Shown: positions 1-10,053, counted from the stretch's first letter. The stretch is DNA of 64,000 bases from Ziziphus jujuba (GCF_031755915.1 NC_083385.1:10437001-10501000); one strand, 5' to 3'. Notes: a model not told the origin generated them from the sequence alone. Made by a program: numbers and translations.

Positions 1-702
1 TTTGGTAATTGGACTTGGATCATCTTCAAGTGACTTTTTGAAAATAAAAAGCATATGTCATATATATCATATAATAAAGAACATCTTTAAATATAAAAAA
101 TAAAATTTTTAAATTTTTTTCAATAATATTTTTTATTTTTATTTTTTAATAATAAATAATATTTAAAATATATTAACATAATATAATAGTTTTGAAATTT
201 AATAAGTATTAAATAATATTAGATATAAAAAATATTTATGATTTTTTAATTTGGATAGCCAAATTTATTTTCTATTTTAAAATATTAAAATATTAAATAA
301 ATTAAAATTTATTTTTAAAAATTAACTTTTCAAAATAAAAAATTTATAATATATAAAAAGGCCATTGAAAATGGGCTTAGAGAACTTTGGATGCCATTTA
401 ATTCCTAATAATAATAATAATAATAATAGCGATAATAATCCAAAAGAAATTACAGTCGATTTTTATGTTAGATAACAAGACTTGTTGGGCTCGGTGTTAA
501 ACTGGGTTGGGACGGTAGATATTTGTTGGGCCATAGCTTGGATTAGTTCTTTGTTCACAAGCCCAATTTCACAACCCACAATAAGCTAGCTGAGGGGCTC
601 CTGCTGGGGTCTTAATCAATTATTTCGACCCTGTGGAATTAATTAAACAGATATGTAATCTTCTCAGAATGTTGTATAATGGTAGATTATTTTGTAATTT
701 AA
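1..702. other. AT-rich intergenic DNA
   Basis: The first 400 bases are more than 80% A/T with no sustained reading frame, followed by a short TAA-type microsatellite at about 408-427. From about 470 the base composition becomes more balanced and carries TGGGCC/TGGGCT-type motifs, described separately. I see no gene here. The sequence from about 930 to 1295 is probably the 3' UTR of the minus-strand U1-70K gene. Confidence 0.7.
484..566. promoter_or_regulatory. cluster of site II-like (TGGGCC/T) motifs, gene not visible
   Basis: Within about 80 bases there are TTGGGCT near 485, TGGGCC at 527-532 and GCCCAA at 561-566. Site II elements of this type are common in promoters of plant housekeeping genes. 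The closest start codon inside the window is more than 5 kb away, so if functional this would serve a gene running leftward out of the window. Seen in the sequence; the role is inference. Confidence 0.25.
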
Positions 703-823
703 ATAAACTTATTCCGGCCCAATCTTCTAGTCCTGTGGTCAAGTGGGTGATACATGTCCACCATACTCAGGTTCGAGAAAGAGGCAGGGCACCAAACAAC
801 CAGGAAAAAAAAAACTTATTCCG
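703..823 (+). mobile_element. short SINE (tRNA-derived type) with target-site duplication
   Basis: A Pol III-type A box (TGGTCAAGTGG, 736-746) is followed about 23 bases later by a B box beginning GGTTCGAG (770-777). The body, about 717-810, ends in an A-run. It is flanked by the direct repeat AAACTTATTCCG, present at about 705-716 and 812-823, as expected for a target-site duplication. A third copy of the same repeat lies at about 856-867. The body is about 95 bp, short for a plant SINE, so it may be 3' truncated or a minimal family. No coding capacity. Confidence 0.6.
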
Positions 824-1295
824 TCTCTCTCAAAAAATAATAATAATAAATAAATAAACTTATTCCGTCCAAAAATAAAACATTCTTCTAGAAATTCACC
901 CACATAAAAAAGAAAAAAGAAAGAAACATTCTTCTAGAAACCATTGCCAACGACTTCTGATAACACCCATAACTGAATACAGAAAATCATCCAAACATTT
1001 AGAAATTTGAAATGCCCGACATCTACAAGCATGAGAATTACGTATCCCCTTTCACCAAAACAAAAGTGAATTATGAATCCCAGTCTAATAAAACAAAAAC
1101 TACACTGCCAAGACGACCAACAATAAAGTAGCAAAATCAAGCAAATAATCTCTTGTTGGTCGCAAAACCATCAAGCACAAGTACATATAAAATTTAGCTG
1201 AGAACCACAAAAGAGACTACATGAAACGCATCAGCAGCAACACATATTATACCGTGCATTGATCAAATGCAGAGTGAAAATCTGGAGGTACAAGT

Positions 1296-4200
1296 CTAAT
1301 ACTCGTACTCCTGAGAAAGTGACCTTTCTGAGCGACGATGCTCGCGATCCAGATCTCGAGTTCTCTCCCGTGACTCAGATGGTCCACGTTCATAATGGTA
1401 ATCATCTGTTCGATCATAACGATCGTTTCCATGCTCATGATAATGATCATAACGGTCATCGTTATCCTGAACCTCCAAATTATCATACTGCCCACGACGA
1501 CGCTCATAGTGCTCATGCTCTGGTTGCTCATACCACCCTTGATCATCTTCTGGTGCAGCATGATCATAATCCCGCTCTCTTTCACCATGTCGGTCGTGGT
1601 CCCTTGACTCCCTATCACGGAACCGGTTGTGGTCATTATCAGGTTCCTCAACATCATAATCCCTGTCCCTTTCACGAGGGCGATCTCGATCACGCTCTCG
1701 ATCTCTATCTCTATCCCGGTCACGCTCATAGTCGCGACCACGATCCCGTCCTCTATCACGTTCACGAGGCCGGTCACGTTCACGACCACGATCTCTTTCC
1801 CTTTCTCTATCTCTGTCCCTGTTCTTATCACGATCCCTGTGGTGTCTGTCCTCCCTATGATCACGATCCCTAGACTTATCATGCGAGCGAGAGCGTTCAT
1901 GTGACTTCTCTCGTGACTTCTCTCGTTCTCTCTCCCTGTCCCTTCCCCTTTCCCGTGATTTTTCCCTATCCCTGAACAATATCAATCTCATCAGTACAGC
2001 AGCAGTGGAGAAATGCCTATACAACCATAATGCCCAAAGGCAACTTCAAGATTATTGTAGGAAAATCTACCAAAAAAACAAAAAATAAAAAAAACAAAAG
2101 CAGATTCATCCACATATATTTAATGAACTAGCATTCAGGAGAACAAATATTTTTCTTGGCCACAATTCAGATGTATCAAGAATTTGTTTCTTTTTATTAG
2201 AAAATGAGTGCATAACAATGTTCACAAATTTTTACCGATCTCCAAGCCGATCCTCTCTCACCCTTGGCTCCTCAGACTGTGGTCGTCCTCCTGATTGTTG
2301 TTGCTCCCTAAGCAATTAAAGATGAAACATTTTAATAGGTGACATAACAGTAGAGCATGCTTCTGACTGGAACAACAGAAAATGCCAACGCTTTTATACA
2401 AAACAAAAGGCATATACTCATTTAGGATAAAGAAGTCAGCTTAAAACATAACCAACATATTTTAATTTGAAATAGCATTGTAAAATAAAACAAATGGTTT
2501 GTGTCAGAATCAATATTTAGTCATTACAATCAGTCTAGGTTGTTCCAGTAAGTTTCTATAGCCATTATTGTAATTTTCTTCATTAGAGATCAATTATACA
2601 GTACATCACCATAAATTACATTTAGCAACAACCAGGAATAAATATCACAAGCGAACATCTAGGCAGAATGTGTAAAAAATTCAGCAGTAATTTATGAATA
2701 TTTCTTATTCTCTAGCATTCTCCACAACTCCATGCCACCCACAAACTTACTGTTGCATTCAAATCTAAAACAGTAAAATACTGTCTTCCTACTGCTAAAG
2801 TTTCAAAGGATAAATTTCACAGCACAAATAAGGGAAAACAAATAATTTGTCCACTACAATGATTCATGAAAGAAATCTCACTAATTACCTCCCAGAATAC
2901 CTCTGATTAACTTCTTCACCTCCAACCCTTGTAGTTCCAAGCCCACCACCCAATCGGCGAGGTCTCCAATTTGGAACAGTTCTACCACGTTCAACATCAA
3001 CAAGCACCCTTCTACCTTCGATCTTCTTTCCATCAGCTTGTTTATATGCAGCTGTAAGTCATATCACCAGTCTTACATATATAATAAAAGGAATGCAGAT
3101 GAAACCAATATATTTAATAATTTTTCAGGACATGAAAATACAAGGTATGCAGATTTAAGACCAATACAATTTGTAGCTATGCAAACCTTTCATGTCCCGT
3201 GTATGCATGTACTCAATGAATGCATAACCTCTGGGCTTATTTGAATCTTTAGCAGTAACTAATCGAATCTGCAAAAACTCATAAAACAATAAAAAAATTA
3301 ATAAAGTAGAAATAAAGTAATGCAGATACTTAGATGAAAAAATAAAGTAACAGAAGTTATACATAGATGCTTTTTAGCATCTACAACTTGAGCTACATCA
3401 CTACTAAAACGTGAAAGTTAAAATCCTAAATGGCACGGCAGACAGGCACTATGCCTCTTTAGCCGTGCTCACCTTTCAATCATAAGCTTCCGATCGCAAG
3501 ATGCATCACCACCGGCTAGTGTTGCAGGAAAACTGACATTTGTAGCCAATTTACCCATGGTTGAACATACTAACCTCCCCTTACCAGGGATTATTTTGAA
3601 TAATTAAAAATAGGTTATAAAGACTAAGAAATACCAGGACATCTTGATTGCTGATTTATTTGAGATCCACTTAAGGTCAAAAAGTAAAACTTTTAGCAGC
3701 ACAAAACACATTATTAAAGATTTAAAATAAGGAGAGAAAGATGCTAATACTCCCTACATGTTTTACCCAGTGCAGGAAAAAAGAACAGGAGTTCTTGGTC
3801 TCTTTTTCTTGCTTGAAATAAAGGCCAAAAGGCACACTGCTCTGCTCAACTTAAAATATGCACCTTTGCTATGCAGGATGAAGCACCATCTTTGGAATTG
3901 GATTGGTTGAAAACAAAGGAACAAAGTACCATTTGCAGAATAGATCCCCCCTTACCAGGGATTTATTGAAGTTAAACTATTGTACATCCTAAGAAAAGAA
4001 AACCCAGTTCCAAGATCTCTAAACACAACTATATCAAAGAGAGAGAGCTAAGGGTAAACGAAACAAACCGCAAGCCATTATGAGCATATTGGTAGTGACT
4101 CCTGTAGTAAGATTACAAACTCCCGTTGACACTCCACTAGTAACAGAACTAAATTAGGGGACAATCCCCAAATGACTTCGAACAAGTTCAATAGTAACAA

Positions 4201-6238
4201 CGATCAACTTGCTGAGCAAAATCAATTACGATGCATTATGCAATCAAGTTGTATGAACATTTAAGTTTCAAAGTCAGTTTTACACAAAGATATGCAACAA
4301 AGGAGATTTATGCATTTAACTATGTTGCCTGAACGAAAAGTACCAGCAGATTTTTACCAATGCTTCAAAAACATAGGCCTTTTCTTATTTGTCCTTTTTT
4401 CTTTTGGTAAAGAGAACCATACTGATAATGTTGTGACTACAACCTCATCCTCCCTAAGGATAGACAATTTAATATTGATTGAATAGAAAGGATTTTTAAA
4501 TAGAAAAATGAAATAGGGACAAAGCTGTAACACAAATGAACCTCTTACCGAACCCCCTTCGGAGTTTTCAAAAATACCTACCCTCTTGATAGGCCCATAT
4601 GTGTCAAACTCCCTTCTAATTCTGCTCTCAGTTGTCTCATAATTCTGCACAAAAGAACATATGTAACAGGTCAACCTTAGCTCAATTTGTTTGCACGCTA
4701 TAAGTAGCCAGTAGGACAATTACTAGGGTAAGCAATGATATACTCACAAGTCTAGCCACAAACAAAGTCTTGTAGGGATCTCCAGTAACGTTTGGGTCAT
4801 TAGCAGGATCATCTGCAAAGAGGAAAACATAATAACAAAGGTAATGGCATTGTTAACACTTAGAAGTCTTAAAACTTAATATGTCTTAAAAAGTAAGAGA
4901 AAAAAGGTGTCATCACATTTCTCTAGCTCCTCTGCTGCTTTCTCTGCACCCTTCTCAAGTCTTAACTTGTGTATTCTAGCCCTTCTTTCTACCTGTATCC
5001 ACCAGATTATTTCAGCAAACCAAGACAGAGGTCTTAACAGTAATTTCCAACATTAAATTGGGGAAAAAAAATAAAAATAAAAAAAAGAAAAGAAAAAACA
5101 ATGGATAACACCTTATACAAGATCTTCAAAAAGAATAACAATTTAAATTGATAAATCATTCACTAGAGTGTATAGATAGTAGACAGGCCCAAAAATTATC
5201 CCTGTAAAGCAATTAAACCATATAATGTCCCAATAAAAGTGATTCAAGTGAATTTCTTACAGGAGTTTCACCCTTTTGGACAGGTGGGGCATACTCAGGA
5301 TCTCCAGGCTCAGCAAACTTACTCACAAACTGCGCTACACCTACACAAACAACAAGAATACAATTATAACTATTTAAACATGCAAAATCAAAAGTCCAAC
5401 AGTATAAAAACAAGCCGTATAAGATGTTTAAACCTGTCAGCGGCGGGCATTTGCGTTTTTCTGGAGGTGGTTTAAACTCCAATGGAGGTCGCGGCTCAAA
5501 GAGTTTCAAGAGGTTGTTGGTTAAACCAGTAGGATGACTCTGCCCAATCTGCGCCACAGATAAAAATTAAGACATATCTAAAACTTAAAAAACAATCATC
5601 CTATAGATCCAATCAGCTAGTCAGTCCATGCACTAACAACTGCATCAAACCTATATTCCTAAACACTATATAGTATTAAATATAAATAAATAAATAAATA
5701 AATAAAAAGGAGTAGCAATCTTGAAGCCTCAATTTAAGCATTTACATGAATATGCGTATCAAATCGAATAATTTTGTTATCCATAAGTCACCCAAATTAG
5801 GTAAATTCTCAAAATTACAAGAATAAAATGCAGATCAGCGAAGCCGAAACAACAAAATTCTGTGACAAAGATAAGCAAGCCAATTCCTTAATTTTTCATT
5901 ACGATGAACAATCTCTAAATTAAACTCTAGATCAATCAACAACTCAAAAATCAAAGCTAAGGTTTCTTAAAAAAAAAAAAAAAGAAAGAAAGAAAGAAAC
6001 AAATCAAAAACTAAGGTCAGAAAATTAACGATAAAAAAAAAAAAAACCCTAGGCTGCGACTAAAAAAAAAAAAAAAAAAATTCAAGTTCCCTGACCCTAG
6101 CACTTCAAAAACAACGATAAATCGGAAAAGGGGACGAACCAGCTTGAGCTGGAGGACATTGGCACGGTTCTGCGCCTTGGTGCGGGCCTGAACTGCTGAG
6201 TTTTGGTTGCGCATGAACGCATCGTTGTAGTCTCCCAT
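1296..6238 (-). CDS. U1-70K: U1 small nuclear ribonucleoprotein 70 kDa (U1-70K)
   Basis: Core protein of the U1 snRNP, which binds stem-loop I of U1 snRNA and helps define 5' splice sites in the nucleus. Ten exons on the minus strand: 6140-6238, 5434-5548, 5261-5340, 4917-4992, 4748-4812, 4582-4644, 3187-3268, 2889-3051, 2236-2307, 1296-1971, giving 496 aa. The N-terminus (MGDYNDAF...) and the motif [17 protein letters not shown] are diagnostic for the family. A single RRM spans about residues 138-216, with RNP2 LFVARL and RNP1 RGYAFIEY. The C-terminal half is an RD/RE/RS-rich low-complexity tail encoded almost wholly by the last exon. It is longer than the roughly 430-aa Arabidopsis protein because of this tail. 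Intron 6 (3269-4581, 1313 nt) is by far the longest and splits the RRM; the corresponding Arabidopsis intron is known to be alternatively retained. Confidence 0.96.
3433..3487 (-). promoter_or_regulatory. two adjacent RNA hairpins covering the cassette-exon 5' splice site
   Basis: Hairpin 1 (3487-3467, minus strand): a stem GCUUA/UGAGC (one G-U pair) closes the 11-nt loop UGAUUGAAAGG. The exon-intron junction lies at the 3' side of the loop. The loop resembles the U1 snRNA stem-loop I loop bound by U1-70K (plant consensus, from memory, GAUCAAGAAGG). Hairpin 2 (3468-3433): a 7-bp perfect outer stem GCACGGC/GCCGTGC, an internal loop, then an inner 5-bp stem AGGCA/TGCCT with a 3-nt loop. The hairpins share two bases (3467-3468), so they compete at their base or stack. 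Structure is visible in sequence; function is inferred. Confidence 0.45.
3473..3514 (-). other. candidate 42-nt poison exon inside U1-70K intron 6
   Basis: On the minus strand an acceptor-like CAACACTAG (ending at 3515) is followed by 42 bases and then a good donor, AAAG then GTGAGC (3472-3467). Because the upstream exon ends in phase 0, inclusion would add eleven codons and then an in-frame TGA, so the transcript would be an NMD candidate. The base composition here is more balanced than the rest of the AT-rich intron. The upstream pyrimidine tract is weak, so the acceptor is less certain than the donor; another AG lies 17 bases upstream. Inference from sequence only; no transcript evidence. 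Confidence 0.4.
3574..3598 (-). repeat. decoy 5' splice-site repeat, copy 1
   Basis: On the minus strand this reads TTCAA, a short A/T stretch, then ATCCCTGGTAAGGGG. CTGGTAAG matches a strong 5' splice site and is complementary to the 5' end of U1 snRNA over most of its length. A second copy with the same flanks lies at 3946-3970. Neither is used in the coding model. Confidence 0.5.
3946..3970 (-). repeat. decoy 5' splice-site repeat, copy 2
   Basis: Same motif as at 3574-3598: TTCAA, A/T spacer, ATCCCTGGTAAGGGG, on the minus strand about 370 bases upstream of copy 1 in transcript order. The shared stretch of roughly 22 bases is too long to be a chance double occurrence in this intron. Confidence 0.5.
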
Positions 6239-6261
6239 GGCGCCAAGGTATTGGAATTGAG

Positions 6262-6270
6262 TTAGGGTTT
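6262..6270 (-). promoter_or_regulatory. telo box in the U1-70K leader
   Basis: AAACCCTAA on the minus strand, 24 bases upstream of the U1-70K start codon. Telo boxes are typical of promoters and leaders of plant translation and RNA-processing genes. The match is exact; function is inferred from the known class. Confidence 0.5.
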
Positions 6271-6474
6271 TCTAGGAGAGTCCAAGTGCCCGTGATGTAG
6301 ATGTCGAAGATGACATGCACTTTTATCCGTTAGCCGGGATCCGAATGAATCAATTTTGTGATACCGGGAAGAACCAGAAAGGGGGCAACGAAAAAGCTTT
6401 AAGGGTTTTTCGCGTGGGTGTATATATATATATATTTATACACGGCTTCTAAGTAGATGTGTGCGTGTTTTACC

Positions 6475-6515
6475 GAGTCAGACTAAACTCGTTCTCCGAG
6501 TTGTACTGCGTGGAT
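6475..6515. repeat. upstream direct repeat with palindromic core, copy 1
   Basis: About 40 bases upstream of U1-70K are repeated at 6831-6871. The core AACTCGTTCTCCGAGTT (6486-6502) is an inverted repeat AACTCG/CGAGTT with a 5-base spacer. Both copies are preceded by GAGTC(A/G)GACT and followed by a GTGGAT motif. Confidence 0.6.
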
Positions 6516-6519
6516 CGCT

Positions 6520-7844
6520 TGTTTGATTCCATTTTACCGTCTATTCACATTGTAAATCTTATCAGACATATTACATTTTTAATAATTTTGATTCTTTTTA
6601 TTAAAAAAAATAAAAAATAAAAGATTGATAGAAATCACAAATAACCTTAAACATTTAAAAATAAATAAAAATTTAAATACCCAACACGCTAACCTTAAAT
6701 TATATTTTATATTTTCGGCAAAAAAAAAAATTATATATATATATATATATATATTTTATATTGAAAAAGATTATATACCGTGATTTTGCGTTGAACCTTA
6801 ATCTTCGCGTTTTATACGTTTGTGTGATGGGAGTCGGACTTAACTCGTTCTCCGAGTTGCAACGAGTGGATTTATTATTAATTTAGGGTGAATTTACTCC
6901 TGCATAGTTTTACATATATACCACCAAATTTGCATTTACTTTTTTAACGGCTGGTTCCAATTTCAATCTTGAACAAGTCCAAACGGACTCGAATTTCAAT
7001 TTTAAGGAGATATATTTAAAATATATATATATTATTATTATTTTTTTCTTTGCAAAGTAACAAGTAAAAATTGCATCTTATTAATAATTAAATATAATAT
7101 TATAACAGTATTTAAGAAAATATTTAGAAGAATGTTTAATTTAAAATTTAATAAATTTTAAAAAATTTAATCGATTATTAAAAACATTTATAAAAATCAA
7201 ATAAAATTTTTAAAATAAAACTGAATTTCATAAAAATAAATTTTTTTTATAATTTTATTTTTAAATTTTTTAAATATTTTAAAATTTTAAAATAATTTTA
7301 CAAAATTTAAATTGAATATATTTAAATTTTAATAATTTTTTATAAATTTTATTAAAATATAAATTGAATATCATTAAATTTATAAATAATCATTTAAAAT
7401 TTAAATCAAATATCTTTAAATTTTTAAATATTTTTAAAATCCATTAAATTAATCACTTTTTTAACTTTTTTTTTTGTTCTTTCTTCCTCGCGTGTGTGTG
7501 TGTGTGTGTGTAAAATCAAGTTTTGCATAATTTCTATATTTTAAAATCTATTTTTCAAAAAACCATTTTCTCCAGTAAAATTAGAATCCCTCATTCTCAA
7601 CATAAATAAAAATATATATCCAATATATATTTGCGACTGAAAAAACTTTTAAATAGGCTAAAATTTCACAATTCTTTCATGAGATAGGCGTTCATCAGAA
7701 TGTAAAACCGAAAACAAACAGAATAAAAGGTCTCGCTAACTACTTCCAAATTTATCAGCACCACCGAATTAGCACTGCCCATTGTCCCTCTTCATGGCTA
7801 AGTGAAGATAGGTGAAAGAGGGCAAGAATGAGAAGAGAGCAGAG
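6520..7844. other. AT-rich intergenic DNA between U1-70K and the F-box gene
   Basis: Very AT-rich, with a (TA)n run at about 6732-6754 and a (TG)n run at about 7493-7511. The stretch 7080-7460 is a nearly pure mixture of A/T words. No reading frame with recognisable content apart from the repeat described. From about 7640 on is probably the 3' UTR of the F-box gene. Confidence 0.7.
6831..6871. repeat. upstream direct repeat with palindromic core, copy 2
   Basis: Second copy of the repeat at 6475-6515, with the identical 17-base palindromic core at 6842-6858. The copies are 356 bases apart and lie in the U1-70K promoter region. Confidence 0.6.
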
Positions 7845-8957
7845 CTAGATTTCAACAAGGCTGTTCACATAAGCAACCGCCCTGGCACCTTGATCAAGTT
7901 CATCAAGCAAGCACTGAACTGCTTTGGTCTTCATATCATATGAATAAAGTTTTCCCCCACTTCGAACCAAAATTATATTTCCACCCGCAAACAGCACATT
8001 TCTACCATTGGGATCATTTGAAGCAGCTCCACTTAGCACTGAAGAACTAAGGCAAATCTGATGTTTTTGTTCCCAGGTCTTGACATTGCTGCGCATCTGC
8101 ATTGTATTCTTGTAAGCATTAGACAACACGAGCACAACTAGTCCAGGCTGATGAACCTTGGTCAAACAAAGCTTTCCATTCATCATACCCAGGGTCCCAG
8201 ATCTATATCCATTATAGCTGTCATAATCACCATAGAGAAGTTGTGTTCGCTCCATCACGAGGTCAAAAACAACAATCCCACCATCCGTTGCCTGCCAATA
8301 GATAATGCCATTCACATGAACACCAGACCTTGGCAAGAGCTTCTTATTACCAAAGTAAATCTCACCAAAAACTTTCCAAACACCCTCCCTGGAGGAATAG
8401 ATCTCAAACTCATACCCATTATCAAAATCAACAGAAGGAAAAGCACAAATTAGCTTGTAGTCTGCCACAAAGTTGAGTACAGATGGTTCAAAGATGAGTA
8501 CAAGAGCAGGGTCAGATCCATGAGAAGCATTAGGTTTGGGAAGCATTTTCCATTGCTTGGTAACAGGATTGCAGATGTAGTAAGCATTAAGTCCACGGAG
8601 ACCTTGACAGCAAAGTAGCCCATTGGAAGAGGTCCTGATGTCAACTGGCTCAGGCAAAAATTTCAGAGATGGATCTGGAACGCCATATGCTGCAGGATCA
8701 AGAGAAATAAACGAGGGCGGGTTTGATCCAGACTGGCAGAAAAAGCCAGAAATTTCGTGAAAACCATTTGACTGGTTGTGAGCAAAGAAAGGAGTAGAAA
8801 TCTGAAGCTTCCAGTCCCTACAAACTGCTCTGAATCTGGAAAGTGATTTGGCAGGAAGAAATGAGAGGACATGCTCCCTAATAATGTCTTTGAGATCCAT
8901 GTAGATCTTACTGTTCTTGTTAGTAATAAACTGATTTTCTTTCTTTCCTCGATCCAT
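7845..8957 (-). CDS. F-box protein with F-box-associated/kelch-like C-terminal domain
   Basis: Intronless coding region of 370 aa. The F-box spans about residues 21-60 (IIREHVLSFLPAKSLSRFRA, followed by VCRDWK), the segment that binds the SKP1 adaptor of SCF ubiquitin ligases. The rest is typical of plant F-box-associated domains, with SSNGLLCCQG and YYICNPVTKQWKMLP at about residues 111-137. The C-terminal part should form a beta-propeller-like substrate-binding region; the substrate cannot be predicted. The first ATG (8957) follows a TAA stop by a few bases; an internal ATG at residue 20 (MDLKDII) would also keep the whole F-box. The 5' UTR appears to be split by an intron. Family assignment is secure; the specific orthologue is not. 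Confidence 0.9.
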   Translation of the reverse strand: MDRGKKENQFITNKNSKIYMDLKDIIREHVLSFLPAKSLSRFRAVCRDWKLQISTPFFAHNQSNGFHEISGFFCQSGSNPPSFISLDPAAYGVPDPSLKFLPEPVDIRTSSNGLLCCQGLRGLNAYYICNPVTKQWKMLPKPNASHGSDPALVLIFEPSVLNFVADYKLICAFPSVDFDNGYEFEIYSSREGVWKVFGEIYFGNKKLLPRSGVHVNGIIYWQATDGGIVVFDLVMERTQLLYGDYDSYNGYRSGTLGMMNGKLCLTKVHQPGLVVLVLSNAYKNTMQMRSNVKTWEQKHQICLSSSVLSGAASNDPNGRNVLFAGGNIILVRSGGKLYSYDMKTKAVQCLLDELDQGARAVAYVNSLVEI

Positions 8958-8989
8958 TAAATGTTCAGTTTGATCTCCTGCACCTTGAA

Positions 8990-10053
8990 CTGCAACAAAC
9001 TTCGAAGTTTATCATAAGGAGAGTTAAGTGACATATTTCACAAATCAAAGTTTAGTTATGTTTTCGTACTGTAGTAGCATAGTATTTGTTTGTTTCCTAA
9101 ACTCAAGATATGATAGGTACTGGATACAAACTCTGGAATTATATCAGTGCCCAAAAAACAGTTTACAACAAAGTTTCTTCGAAGTAGGTTGACACATAGG
9201 TGTTTTACAAATATTAATAGTGATGTCTTTTGCATGCCTTCTAACAATAAATTATCATTGTTCTAATAGACTTTCCTCCAACCATCTTATCCATGTTACT
9301 ATTATTGCTACTGCCCTATTATGGACACAATCACTATGAAGAACAAATAATTGAAATAAGAAAAATGTTCCTAAAATGCAGAGAAACTTACTAATAAAAG
9401 AGTTAAACAGTAGTGTTAGCAATCAACTTCTGAATAACAAATTAGCCAAGTTAACCTCACGAACAACGACGATTATCCATCAACGGGGTTACAAAACCTA
9501 ACAATTAAAATACATTTTGACCATCATTACCAATAAAAACCGAACCAACTTGACAAGACTAGTAATTCCCAATTATTTCTAGGAAAAAACGGAAATAAGA
9601 ATTCGAGAACTTCAAGCACCGAACCAAAGCTAAATTAGGAAAATTCTAAGATCCAACGTTCAGTTAGCCTGCAGCAATATTACAAGAAAAATAAAAGAAC
9701 TCAACAAAAAATCCCATGTCAAAATAAAGTAATGGGACAGCTCTCCAAAAGACGACGTCTCTTTTTCTTTTCCTCCGTTTTCTAGGCAACCAAAAAGGTA
9801 ACAAAACAGCAATCAGAGAGTCACATTTTAGAAAATCAGTCAAATAGTGACGATCAGAACGAAAAAATAAAATAATTTTCTGAAAAAAAAAAAAAATGTA
9901 AAGAAAACGAAACCCTACAATTTCACCTGGCATATAGAAATGCTCAAAAATCTACAGAGACGCGCTGATCTTGATTAACGTCTGAATTTACCGATTAAAG
10001 CAAACAAATTCGAACTGAAATTATGAAGAAGAAAAAGGGGTGAGCGATCATAC
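8990..10053 (-). other. probable 5'-UTR intron of the F-box gene
   Basis: A donor TTAG then GTATGA at 10053-10048 and an acceptor TTGTTGCAG ending at 8990, 32 bases before the F-box start codon, define a possible 1064-nt leader intron. The upstream exon would lie at about 10054-10120. Plant F-box genes often have leader introns. No coding content was recognised inside it. Confidence 0.5.

Larger units (their letters stand above)
3269..4581 (-). other. long sixth intron of U1-70K, probable site of alternative splicing
   Basis: The intron begins GTAGGT (4581-4576), ends TTTGCAG, and is phase 0. If retained, the reading frame continues for about 75 codons and stops at 4354-4356, giving a truncated protein of about 241 aa that lacks the second half of the RRM and the whole RD tail. 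Known for the family: in Arabidopsis U1-70K, an intron at the matching RRM position is retained in a fraction of transcripts. The intron also holds a candidate cassette exon, two adjacent hairpins and two decoy 5' splice sites, listed separately. Confidence 0.7.

Noticed and set aside
1259..1900. Long open frames on both strands opposite or beside the U1-70K RD-rich exon
   Set aside because: They are shadows of low-complexity Arg-Asp/Arg-Glu codons in the other frames; the minus-strand frame ending at 1296 is the real one.
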